The notes under the pieces are model-generated. The model worked only from the letters and a program-made list of their open reading frames with translations, was not told the DNA's origin and did not search any database. A stretch of DNA of 64,000 nucleotides from Lysobacterales bacterium (GTDB lineage Bacteria > Pseudomonadota > Gammaproteobacteria > Xanthomonadales > Rhodanobacteraceae): positions 124,001 to 188,000 of the forward strand of contig JADKJL010000007.1 in assembly GCA_016721015.1 (NCBI GenBank), given 5' to 3'. Below are positions 17,659-25,132 of the stretch, one piece after another (positions within the stretch are counted from its first letter, which is position 1; every line of letters starts with the position of its first letter). The position numbers were made by a program, and so were the translations under genes.

Positions 17659-18108
17659 CCCTCAGTCCATCTGTGCCGGCGGCAGCGGCCACCAACCCCG
17701 TGCAAGAGCGCGTCCGCGATCCGGATCCGACTGTTGCAGAATCAGTCTGCCCATGATGGCTGGAGCACTCGAAAGCCACCCTCGCGACTCTGCCGAACGC
17801 TATCAGATTCCACCGAGTCCGACATGCGGAATTTTCATTCGGCAATTGCACAGAATCCCTGCCTGTCCCGATTGGCCCGGCAATGCCCGGCTCAGTCCGG
17901 ATCTGCGCAATGGAATGCCATGGCCAGGACACCTCTGACCCAGTGGAAACCGAAGGCGGATCATGCCCACGCCCACGCCCGCGGCCGGCGAGGCGAGGAT
18001 TGCGCCCGGAGACTCTTCGCGAGTTCCAGCCGCACACGCATGAATCGGCAATGGCCGGCGCAGATTCTGATTTAGGCGACACGCTGGCGGCGAACATTGA
18101 GGGCCGTC
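17659..18108. other. Gene-free stretch between the FIST and DUF420 genes
   Basis: About 450 bases in which the open frames have no credible protein character. It lies upstream of the leftward FIST gene and downstream of the leftward DUF420 gene, so it should contain the FIST promoter. A short purine/pyrimidine-biased CCCACGCCCACGCCCGC stretch is seen near 17965. No structured RNA or repeat was recognised. Confidence 0.3.
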
Positions 18109-18531
18109 CTATCGATAGATCTGGTAGAGCAGCAGATAGACGACCACGCCGGTTACCGATACATACATCCACACCGGCCACGTCCAGCGTGCGATCGCCC
18201 GGTGGCGAACGTCCATCCTGCGCAATCCGAAGTAGGCGGTGACCAGGATCATCGGGATGGCCAATGCTGCGAGCACGACGTGGCTGATCAGCAGGAAGTA
18301 GTAGACCGGGCGAACCCAGCCATGCCCGCGAAACACGAAGATCGGCGCAACATAGTGATACGTGATGTAGGTGATCAGGAACAGCGTGGATACCGCGATC
18401 GCGGCGAGCATCGTGCGCTTGTGCCGCTCAATGCGCTTGTGCGCGATCATCACGCGCGCATACACCAGCAGGATCATCGCCGTCGCGTTCAGCGCTGCGT
18501 TGACATGCGGCAACAGGTTCGGAAGATCCAT
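18109..18531 (-). CDS. DUF420 (CtaM-like) oxidase-assembly membrane protein
   Basis: From ATG 18531 the product has 140 residues and four to five membrane helices. Family-specific residues are present: LPHVNAALNATAMILL at the start, HKRTMLAAIAVSTLFLITYITYH with paired aromatic/His residues, the loop FRGHGWVRPVYYFLLISHVVLA and the closing TGVVVYLLLYQIY. DUF420 proteins (CtaM in Gram-positives) are needed for assembly of heme A oxidases. It is divergent from the SCO gene at 18852, and the intergenic space holds two FNR/DNR-type palindromes, fitting a role with the respiratory operon downstream. Confidence 0.88.
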   Translation of the reverse strand: MDLPNLLPHVNAALNATAMILLVYARVMIAHKRIERHKRTMLAAIAVSTLFLITYITYHYVAPIFVFRGHGWVRPVYYFLLISHVVLAALAIPMILVTAYFGLRRMDVRHRAIARWTWPVWMYVSVTGVVVYLLLYQIYR

Positions 18532-18589
18532 CGCGGGATGATAATCGGATGTGGGAGTGATACGGTCACACGCACGATGCCGGGTGAGC

Positions 18590-18603
18590 TTGACCGAAGT
18601 CAA
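18590..18603. promoter_or_regulatory. FNR/DNR-type palindrome TTGAC-N4-GTCAA
   Basis: TTGACCGAAGTCAA is a perfect inverted repeat with the arm length and 4-base gap of FNR/DNR/NnrR-type CRP-family sites. It lies 59 bases upstream of the DUF420 start and 26 bases (centre to centre) from a second similar site at 18616. It could control either divergent gene. Confidence 0.5.
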
Positions 18604-18615
18604 ACCCTACCGTGC

Positions 18616-18629
18616 GTGATCAGGATCAA
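18616..18629. promoter_or_regulatory. Second FNR-type palindrome GTGAT-N4-ATCAA
   Basis: GTGATCAGGATCAA differs at one arm position from the FNR consensus TTGAT-N4-ATCAA. It is the second site in the divergent DUF420/SCO spacer, which otherwise (18532-18851, about 320 bases) holds no gene. Confidence 0.45.
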
Positions 18630-18851
18630 GCGCGCCGGTGACAGGCACGCCCGGAGCGAGCGGTGAGCATTTCCGAATCAGCGCAAGGGATTTCGCTGTC
18701 CGTCGCGAATTTCACAGGCGCAAAATGATCCTCGATACCGATTTTTCCCATGCCGAATCCGCATCGCCGTTCCAGGCATCCACTTTCAAGCGGTTGCCAA
18801 TGCGGAAAATCGATTGAACACAAAATTCCCATCGACTTGCCTTGTTGAATC

Positions 18852-19496
18852 ATGAAACCAACTGCTTTGCGGATCGCCCTTCTGTCATCGCTGGTGCTGC
18901 TGGCGGGCATCGTCATCCTGGTGGCCGCAAGACGACCTTCCGCGCCGGACTGGGCTTCGGCAACGCCCGAGCTGCAGGCCATCCTCTGGCCTGCTGCACG
19001 CGATGTCGCCGACTTCGGCCTGCTCGACCAGCAAGGCCGGACGTTCCGCAAGGATGATCTGAAAGGTCACTGGAGCCTGCTCTATTTCGGCTACCTGCAA
19101 TGCCCTGACATCTGTCCGACCACGCTGCAATCACTGGGCAGGATGCGCAAGTTGATGGTCGATGCCGGCCAGGTCGCCGTCATTCCACAAATGATTTTTG
19201 TCAGCGTTGACCCGAAGAATGACACGCCGGACCGGATCGACGCCTATCTGGCATTCTTCGACAAGCAACTGATCGGACTGTCGGGTGCTGCCGATCAGCT
19301 TCAGCTTCTGGCCGACTCGCTCGGCATCATCTACGCCGAACATGTCGAGCCAAATGGTGTGCGCAGCATGGAGCACACGACATCGGTGATCGTGGTTGAT
19401 CCGCAGGGACACGGCGTGGCCGCTCTGACCGGCTCGCACCAGCCGCGCGTGATGTTGCAGCAGTTCAACGCACTGAGGGATTTCCTGGCGGACTGA
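18852..19496 (+). CDS. SCO1/SenC-type copper chaperone
   Basis: A 214-residue thioredoxin-fold protein anchored by an N-terminal helix (about 7-26). The copper-binding motif is complete: C84-PDI-C88 in YLQCPDICPT and the distal His175 in MEHTTSVIVVDP; FVSVDPKNDTP is the typical central strand-loop. SCO proteins deliver copper, mainly to the CuA centre of subunit II. A CuA subunit is encoded at 21005. This gene stands alone, facing the heme A synthase gene, and is divergent from DUF420. A second SCO-like gene (24242) lies inside the operon, so two copies serve the region. Start choice: ATG 18852 directly precedes the membrane anchor. Confidence 0.92.
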   Translation: MKPTALRIALLSSLVLLAGIVILVAARRPSAPDWASATPELQAILWPAARDVADFGLLDQQGRTFRKDDLKGHWSLLYFGYLQCPDICPTTLQSLGRMRKLMVDAGQVAVIPQMIFVSVDPKNDTPDRIDAYLAFFDKQLIGLSGAADQLQLLADSLGIIYAEHVEPNGVRSMEHTTSVIVVDPQGHGVAALTGSHQPRVMLQQFNALRDFLAD

Positions 19497-19558
19497 CCCT
19501 CCGCTGCGCGATCCCGGCAGGCCATTCGAAAGACCCGCATCGCGGTCGCGGGCGTGGA

Positions 19559-20644
19559 TCAGGCCAATCCGCTCAACCGCGTTGTCCAGCAATAGCCCGC
19601 TGCGACCACGGCACTGAGCAGGAGCACCGCGCCACCCTGATGCAGGGTACCGAGCCAGGCCGGCACCACCCACAGCAAGGTGCAGATTCCAAGCGTCACC
19701 TGGATCATCGCCATCAACGCGAGTGCGTTGCGCGAACGGGTTTGCGCTCGATCACGCGCAAGTCCGCGCATGCGCCACCATGCCCAGAGGGTCACCGTCA
19801 GCGTGGTCAAGGCCAGAATCCGGTGCACGAACTGCACCGTCACCGGATTCTCGAAAACATTTCGCCACGCCGGTTGCAGGGCGAACATGTCCGGCGGCAC
19901 CCAGCGGCCCGCCATGAGCGGAAACGTGTTGTACATCAAGCCGGCACGCAGACCGGCGACGAAGGCGCCAAAGACAATGGTCACGGCGACAAGGCCCAAC
20001 AGGATCCTGCCCGGCCAGCGCCGCGCCGATTTTTCCGCGGCGTCCCTTGTTCGTGTCAGCAACAGGCCCAGCGCAACCCTGAACATCAGCGCATAGACGA
20101 TCAGGGCCAGGCTCAGATGTGCGGCCAGCCGATAGGGGCTCACCCGTGGCACATCGACCAGACCACTCTTGACCATGTACCAGCCGAGATAACCTTGGGC
20201 TGCGCCGAGAGCAAGGATGCCGAGCAGGGGCCAGCGCAAGCGTGATGGAATCGCGCCGCGCAGCCAGAACCACAGCAGCGGCAGCGCAAACCAGAGGCCA
20301 AGCAGGCGGGCGAGCAGTCGGTGGAAAAACTCGAACCAGAAGATCACCTTGAAGTCGCCGAGGGCCATGCCCTGGTTGACCTCGGAGTACTGGGGACTGC
20401 TCTGATAGCGTGAGAACTCGGCCTGCCAGGCCGCCTCACCGATCGGCGGCAGCACTCCGCTCACCGGCTTCCAGTCGACAATCGACAGTCCGGATTCGGT
20501 CAGCCGGGTCGCGCCGCCAACCATCACCAGGGTCAGCAAAACGACGCAACAACTCAGCAACCACCAGCCCACCGCGCGCGGTCGTGCTCTACGCTCGGCA
20601 TTCGGCTTCTGAAATTGCGCATTTCCCGGCATCACTCGCTCCAA
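19559..20644 (-). CDS. ctaA: Heme A synthase (COX15/CtaA)
   Basis: A 361-residue protein with eight membrane helices in two four-helix halves. It converts heme O to heme A using two His-ligated hemes. Visible family features: VMVGGATRLTESGLSIVDWKPVSGVLPP after helix 1, FWFEFFHRLLAR (first heme His), LAAHLSLALIVYALM (second), VQFVHRILA and LHQGGAVLLLS (third and fourth). It converges with the SCO gene and is divergent from the subunit operon starting at 20817, so it shares the regulatory spacer with the DNR-like site at 20723. Its presence says the cell makes heme A, though not which enzyme here uses it. Confidence 0.93.
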   Translation of the reverse strand: MERVMPGNAQFQKPNAERRARPRAVGWWLLSCCVVLLTLVMVGGATRLTESGLSIVDWKPVSGVLPPIGEAAWQAEFSRYQSSPQYSEVNQGMALGDFKVIFWFEFFHRLLARLLGLWFALPLLWFWLRGAIPSRLRWPLLGILALGAAQGYLGWYMVKSGLVDVPRVSPYRLAAHLSLALIVYALMFRVALGLLLTRTRDAAEKSARRWPGRILLGLVAVTIVFGAFVAGLRAGLMYNTFPLMAGRWVPPDMFALQPAWRNVFENPVTVQFVHRILALTTLTVTLWAWWRMRGLARDRAQTRSRNALALMAMIQVTLGICTLLWVVPAWLGTLHQGGAVLLLSAVVAAGYCWTTRLSGLA

Positions 20645-20722
20645 TCAGGGTCCGGCAGGCCGCGCAGGATCACCGACATCGCCGGGATTGTCACCCTCGG
20701 CCGGCGGGTATCTCCCTGCCAC

Positions 20723-20765
20723 TTGATCCAAGTCATGGATCGAGTTTGTGAATAGTCCGTAAATA
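20723..20765 (+). promoter_or_regulatory. Predicted FNR/DNR-dependent promoter of the heme-copper operon
   Basis: TTGATCCAAGTCAT (20723-20736) matches the DNR/FNR pattern TTGAT-N4-GTCAA at nine of ten arm positions. A TAAATA -10-like hexamer follows at 20760-20765. The distance from the site centre to the -10 is 30.5 bases, close to the class II geometry in which the activator sits near -41.5, and identical to that at the HiPIP promoter (30519). The first gene starts at 20817. A larger GATCCA...TGGATC inverted repeat overlaps the site. Confidence 0.55.
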
Positions 20766-20816
20766 TGAGAGACCTGCCAGCTCGGTAGACGGTCAAGCCC
20801 CAGGGTGGAGAACTCG

Positions 20817-20972
20817 ATGGACAACACAGAGACAGACGACGAAAAGATTCCGATGATGCAGAAATTGCTCGACAACCCGTTCCTGCTCCTGTTTATCGGC
20901 GTGCTGGTTCCGATGGTGGTCTACATCCTTTGGGGCGTCATCGACATCCTGACCATTCCGCTCGCCAAGTAA
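20817..20972 (+). CDS. 51-aa single-helix membrane peptide, probable small oxidase/NOR subunit
   Basis: A short gene of 51 codons: MDNTETDDEKIPMMQKLLDN, then one 25-residue hydrophobic helix (FLLLFIGVLVPMVVYILWGV) ending IPLAK. The acidic N-terminus should face the cytoplasm. It is preceded by AGGGTGGAGAA and followed 32 bases later by the subunit II gene. B-type oxidases such as Thermus ba3 have a one-helix subunit IIa that completes a truncated subunit II, and CcoQ plays a similar part in cbb3; this position and size fit such a role. No sequence motif proves it. Confidence 0.75.
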   Translation: MDNTETDDEKIPMMQKLLDNPFLLLFIGVLVPMVVYILWGVIDILTIPLAK

Positions 20973-21004
20973 GCGCGAACGTTGCATCAATCCGGGGAAA
21001 ACTC

Positions 21005-21565
21005 ATGAGCGCAATTTTACCTCCCACCGAGCGGCTCTGGTGGAAACACCCATTGGATCGCGTGGAGGGCACATGGATCGCCATCGCCTTCGTCTGGTGC
21101 ATGATCATGTTCTTCATGATGATCTACTGGCACGCCTACGGTAAGCAGAACCTGTCGACCGAAACCTACAAGACCACGCCGGAGATGTTTGCAGGCAAGG
21201 CCCAGGCGGTGGTCGACAAGTACACCGTGCGCACCGAAACCGATCTCGAAACACCTGTCGTCGCGCCACCACCGGGCAGTGATGTGTACATGATCGCGCG
21301 GCTGTGGAACTTCTGGCCGATCCTCGAGCTGCAGCAGGGCCAGACCTATCGCCTGCATCTGAGCTCGATGGACTACAACCACGGCTTTTCCCTGCAACCA
21401 GCCAACATCAACATCCAGATCGTGCCGGGTTACGAGCACGTGGTGACCGTCACGCCGAACCAGAGCGGAACCTACTCGGTCGTGTGCAACGAATTCTGCG
21501 GGATCGGCCATCACACCATGGTCGGACGCATCTATGTCAAGGCGGAGACCGGCAATGTCAAATAA
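21005..21565 (+). CDS. CuA-containing subunit II of a B-type heme-copper oxidoreductase
   Basis: A 186-residue protein with one N-terminal helix (about 25-43) and a periplasmic cupredoxin domain. All CuA ligands are present: His126 (DYNHGFSLQP), Cys161, Glu163, Cys165, His169 and Met172 in CNEFCGIGHHTMVG. It accepts electrons from a small carrier and passes them to subunit I. The single-helix architecture is that of ba3-type (B family) enzymes and of the CuA-containing NO reductase group called sNOR (NorS), as I recall. The frame could begin upstream, but ATG 21005 fits the membrane topology. Its 3' end overlaps the subunit I start by 11 bases. Confidence 0.9.
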   Translation: MSAILPPTERLWWKHPLDRVEGTWIAIAFVWCMIMFFMMIYWHAYGKQNLSTETYKTTPEMFAGKAQAVVDKYTVRTETDLETPVVAPPPGSDVYMIARLWNFWPILELQQGQTYRLHLSSMDYNHGFSLQPANINIQIVPGYEHVVTVTPNQSGTYSVVCNEFCGIGHHTMVGRIYVKAETGNVK

Positions 21566-23255
21566 AACCACTTACCGGACCTGCCCCCGCTCGGGACTGC
21601 AATTCGAGGCCCAGGCGGAGAAACTCGTCCTCGCCAACGCCGTTGCGGGCGTCATTTTTCTGCTCATCGGCGGCATCCTCGCCATCGGCGTCGTGCTGAC
21701 CCGCTGGCCGACCATCCACTGGCTCGAAGCCAGCACGTTCTATCAGGTACTGACCGCGCACGGTCTCGACATGCTCGTGTTCTGGATCATCTTCTTCGAG
21801 ATCGCCGTCCTGTATTTCTGCTCATCGACCCTGCTGCGCTGCCGCATCGCCACGCCAAAAGTGGCCTGGCTCGGGTTCGCGCTGATGGTGATCGGCTCGG
21901 TCATGAACAATATCGCCGTCTATCAAGGCGGCTCCAGCGTGATGATGACCTCCTATGTCCCCATGATGGCGGCGCCCTCGTTCTATCTGGGGCTGATCCT
22001 GTTTGCGGTCGGCGCCTTGATCGGATGTTTCGTGTTCTTCGGCACCCTCGTCGTCGCCAAGCGTGAAAAGACCTACCAGGGTTCGGTTCCGCTGGTCACC
22101 TTCGGCGCGATCACGGCGGCGATCATCGCCGTGTTCACAATTGCCTCGGGCGCGATCATCCTGATCCCGACCTGGATGTTGTCGCTGGGCTGGATCGAGC
22201 ATGTCGATCCGCTGATCTATCGCGTGATCTGGTGGGCGTTCGGCCATTCCTCGCAGCAGATCAACGTCGCCGCGCACATCTCGATCTGGTATTTCGTCGC
22301 GGCGGTCGTGTTTGGTGCCAAGCCGATGTCCGAGCGGGTCAGCCGCGGCGCCTTCCTGCTCTATATCGTGTTCCTGCAGTTGGCCAGTGCGCACCACATC
22401 CTCTCCGATCCCGGCATGAGCACGGAGTGGAAGGTGCTCAACACCAGCTACTTCATGTACTTCGCCGTACTCGCCTCGATGATCCATGGCCTGACCATTC
22501 CGGGCGCAATGGAAGTGGCGCAGCGCGCCAAGGGCTACAACAAGGGCCTGTTCGAGTGGCTGCGCAAGGCACCGTGGGGCAACCCGTCGTTCTCCGGCGT
22601 GTTCATCTCGATCATCGGCTTCGGTTTCCTCGGTGGCATTTCGGGCGTGATGATGGGCACCGAACAGCTCAACATGATCATCCACAACACGATCTACGTG
22701 CCCGGCCATTTCCATGCCACGGTGGTGGTCGGCACGACGCTGTCGTTCATGGCGTTGACCTACTTCCTGATCCCGGTGCTGTTCAAGCGCGAAATCATCA
22801 ACCCGGCCCTGGCCAAGTGGCAGCCGTACCTGTTTGGTTTCTCGATGTACTTCTTCTGCCTGGTCATGATGGGAGCCGGCACGCTCGGTGTCGCGCGACG
22901 GCATTGGGACATGGCCTTCAGCGGCGCGGCACTGGCCTATGAGTGGCCGGGTGCGGCCTACCTGATGATGGGCCTGGTCGGCATCGCCGGCATCTGCGCG
23001 ATCACCGGCGGTGCGCTCTACATCTACCTGACTGTCGGCTCGCTGCTCTGGGGCAAACGCGTCGTGCAGACAAAGATCAGCTCGGAGCCGACACCGATCC
23101 CGGTCGGGGCGCCTTCGGCGGCTGCACAGAGCTATGGTTCGCTGGGCTTCGCCGCGCCGGGCACCTTTGTCCTGGCCATGGTGTTCCTAGCTTCGTTCGT
23201 CCTCTACTACTTCATCAACTGGAAGTATCTGTCGACCTTGTGGGGCCTGAGCTGA
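21555..23255 (+). CDS. B-type heme-copper catalytic subunit I lacking the active-site Tyr (possible sNOR-like NO reductase)
   Basis: A 566-residue protein with about 13 helices. Heme and metal ligands are present: His69 (helix II), His231 (helix VI), His280-His281 (helix VII), His385 and His387 (VPGHFHATVVVG, helix X). But helix VI reads WWAFGHSSQQINVAAH instead of GHPxVY, so the Tyr that is cross-linked to the CuB His in oxygen reductases is Gln235. Its absence is a hallmark of NO reductases. CuA subunit, SenC and missing Tyr together resemble the NorSY-SenC (sNOR) group of ammonia oxidisers. I chose ATG 21555, which fits better than the overlapping ATG at 21534. Automatic annotation would call this cytochrome c oxidase subunit I. 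Confidence 0.88.
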   Translation: MSNKTTYRTCPRSGLQFEAQAEKLVLANAVAGVIFLLIGGILAIGVVLTRWPTIHWLEASTFYQVLTAHGLDMLVFWIIFFEIAVLYFCSSTLLRCRIATPKVAWLGFALMVIGSVMNNIAVYQGGSSVMMTSYVPMMAAPSFYLGLILFAVGALIGCFVFFGTLVVAKREKTYQGSVPLVTFGAITAAIIAVFTIASGAIILIPTWMLSLGWIEHVDPLIYRVIWWAFGHSSQQINVAAHISIWYFVAAVVFGAKPMSERVSRGAFLLYIVFLQLASAHHILSDPGMSTEWKVLNTSYFMYFAVLASMIHGLTIPGAMEVAQRAKGYNKGLFEWLRKAPWGNPSFSGVFISIIGFGFLGGISGVMMGTEQLNMIIHNTIYVPGHFHATVVVGTTLSFMALTYFLIPVLFKREIINPALAKWQPYLFGFSMYFFCLVMMGAGTLGVARRHWDMAFSGAALAYEWPGAAYLMMGLVGIAGICAITGGALYIYLTVGSLLWGKRVVQTKISSEPTPIPVGAPSAAAQSYGSLGFAAPGTFVLAMVFLASFVLYYFINWKYLSTLWGLS

Positions 23256-23271
23256 GTTGATTCAGCGCACT

Positions 23272-23301
23272 GTCGCTCCGGATTTTCGGATCCGGAGCGA
23301 C
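23272..23301 (+). terminator. Strong stem-loop between subunit I and ctaB
   Basis: GTCGCTCCGGA (23272-23282) pairs perfectly with TCCGGAGCGAC (23291-23301) around an 8-base loop TTTTCGGA, 17 bases after the subunit I stop. There is no T-run, so it may be a partial terminator or an mRNA-stabilising hairpin that sets subunit expression above that of the downstream genes. Confidence 0.55.
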
Positions 23302-23341
23302 GATCCAAACGAGTGACTGCCAAGCAAGAGGTGCATCTGTC

Positions 23342-24232
23342 ATGAATACCGTCTGCGTCACGACAGAGCGATCCGCCGCTGGCATGGTTCGGGAAGTGTT
23401 GAGCCTGTTCAAGCTGCGCATCGGCTTCCTGATCATGGTCACGGCCGTGGTCGGCTATGTGGCGACACCGGGGCATGCCAGTGCGATCCAGGTTCTGGTG
23501 ATGGCCCTGGCCACCCTTGTCGCTTCGGCAGCGGCCGGCGCCTTCAATCACTACCACGAGTACCGCAGCGACCGGCTCATGGCGCGCACGCGGGCACGCC
23601 CATTTGCGAGCGGTTCGTTGCCCCATCATGCGGCCTGGCTGGTGCTGTTCGCCGGCATGCTGCTGGCTGCGGTGACCGTGGCCTGGCAGGTGGTCAATCC
23701 GCAATCGGCGATCTTCATTTTCCTCGGTGCTTTCTTCTACGCAATCATCTACACGGTCTGGCTGAAGCGTCGTAGCTGGACGAACATCGTCATTGGTGGC
23801 CTGTCCGGCAGTTTTGCCGTGCTTGCCGGTGCCGCTGCGGCAGACCCGCAACTCGGGCCGCTGCCCTGGTTGTTCGCCCTCATCCTGTTCCTGTGGACAC
23901 CGCCGCACTTCTGGAGCCTCGCAATTGCCAACAGCGAGGACTACGCCGCCGCCGGCATCCCGATGCTGCCGGTCGTGTTCGGGCCGAAGCGCGCCGCCTC
24001 GATCGTCTTCGGCAGTACCGTCGCCCTGGTCGTCGCCTCGCTGCTGCCGGTCGGATTCGGCGCCGGGCCGGTCTATGCGGTCGGCGCGGCGGCGGGCGGT
24101 GCCTGGTTTCTGCACAAATCCTGGCGTCTGCTGCAGATCCAGAACCGCAAGACCGCAATCGCGAGTTTCCTTGCCTCGCTGGTTCAACTCAATGCCGTAC
24201 TTGTCGCTGCCTGTGTGGACGCGATGCTCTAA
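23342..24232 (+). CDS. ctaB: Protoheme IX farnesyltransferase (heme O synthase)
   Basis: A 296-residue UbiA-family prenyltransferase with eight to nine helices. It adds a farnesyl group to heme B, giving heme O. The first Asp-rich substrate motif is seen as NHYHEYRSDRLMARTRARP (about 72-90), followed by the second conserved loop with TPPHFWSLAIANSEDYAAAGIPMLPVVFG. It lies between the subunit I gene and a SCO gene, as in many oxidase operons, and with ctaA (19559) completes heme A synthesis. A farnesylated heme in one of the two heme-copper enzymes here is therefore likely. GAGGTGCATCTGTC precedes the ATG. Confidence 0.93.
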   Translation: MNTVCVTTERSAAGMVREVLSLFKLRIGFLIMVTAVVGYVATPGHASAIQVLVMALATLVASAAAGAFNHYHEYRSDRLMARTRARPFASGSLPHHAAWLVLFAGMLLAAVTVAWQVVNPQSAIFIFLGAFFYAIIYTVWLKRRSWTNIVIGGLSGSFAVLAGAAAADPQLGPLPWLFALILFLWTPPHFWSLAIANSEDYAAAGIPMLPVVFGPKRAASIVFGSTVALVVASLLPVGFGAGPVYAVGAAAGGAWFLHKSWRLLQIQNRKTAIASFLASLVQLNAVLVAACVDAML

Positions 24233-24241
24233 TAGCTGGTC

Positions 24242-25132
24242 ATGCACGATTGCCGATTGAAACTTTCACGGATCCTTGTCGCCGCCGCGTTCACGCTCGG
24301 CCTCGGCGGCGTGTGCGCGCAACCCGTCGAGAACAACAGCAACCGGGTTGCCCCGCCGGCTGTTGAAAAACCGCAGGAAGCCAAGTTCAAGGGACTCGAT
24401 CAGGAGGCCGCCTTGCGCGACAGTCTGGCTGTGATCGGCCAGCAACCTGGCGACTACACGATGCGCGACCAGAACGGCGATCCGGTTGCGCTGTCGAAGT
24501 TTCGCGGCAAGCCGCTGCTGGTCAATTTCATCTATACCGGTTGCTTCAAGATCTGCCCGACCAGTTCGCGGGCCCTGCGCAAGGCGGTCAACGCGATGCG
24601 CGATCGTTTCGGTGACGATCAATTCAATGTGGTCAGCATCGGTTTCGACCAGCCGACCGATTCGCCGATGGCCTTGCGCGAGTTTGCCGCCAAGCAATCG
24701 ATCAGGGATGCCAACTGGCGCTTCCTCAGTCCAGCCAAGGTCGATGTCGCCGCGATCTCGCGCAGCTTCGGTTTCAGTTTCATGGCCACGCCCATCGGAT
24801 TCGACCATACCCTGCAAGTCAGCGTTCTCGATGCTTCGGGACGCATCGTGCAACAAGTATTTGGCGATGCCTTCGGGCCCGATTCACTCGGCGAGCCGCT
24901 GAAGAAGCTGCTCGGTGGCACGCTGGTCAGCGGCAGTACCTCGTTGACCGACATGCTCTCCAAGGTGCGCATCCTGTGCTCGGTCTACGATCCCGTGACA
25001 GGCCGCTATCGGGTCGATTATTCCCTCTACATCGAAATTGCGGGCTTCCTGACTTTCGTGCTGATCATGTTCACATTGGCCGTGCAGGAGTGGCGTCGGC
25101 ATCGGGCGAGGAAGCGCCAACCGGCCGCATGA
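24242..25132 (+). CDS. SCO1/SenC-like copper chaperone, C-terminally anchored
   Basis: The 296-residue protein has a signal peptide (LSRILVAAAFTLGLGGVCA), a SCO thioredoxin fold and a C-terminal membrane helix (FLTFVLIMFTLAVQEW). The copper motif is C-FKI-C in IYTGCFKICPTSSRAL, with a distal His in IGFDHTLQVSVLD. A CSVYD motif occurs just before the last helix. It starts 9 bases after ctaB and its stop overlaps the next ATG (ATGA). It may load CuA or the active-site metal of the neighbouring enzymes; SenC genes accompany norSY in the sNOR clusters I recall. Confidence 0.9.
   Translation: MHDCRLKLSRILVAAAFTLGLGGVCAQPVENNSNRVAPPAVEKPQEAKFKGLDQEAALRDSLAVIGQQPGDYTMRDQNGDPVALSKFRGKPLLVNFIYTGCFKICPTSSRALRKAVNAMRDRFGDDQFNVVSIGFDQPTDSPMALREFAAKQSIRDANWRFLSPAKVDVAAISRSFGFSFMATPIGFDHTLQVSVLDASGRIVQQVFGDAFGPDSLGEPLKKLLGGTLVSGSTSLTDMLSKVRILCSVYDPVTGRYRVDYSLYIEIAGFLTFVLIMFTLAVQEWRRHRARKRQPAA

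Noticed and set aside
20817..23255. Ordinary aa3 or caa3 cytochrome c oxidase
   Set aside because: Subunit II has a single helix, subunit III is absent, and the helix VI Tyr of subunit I is missing.
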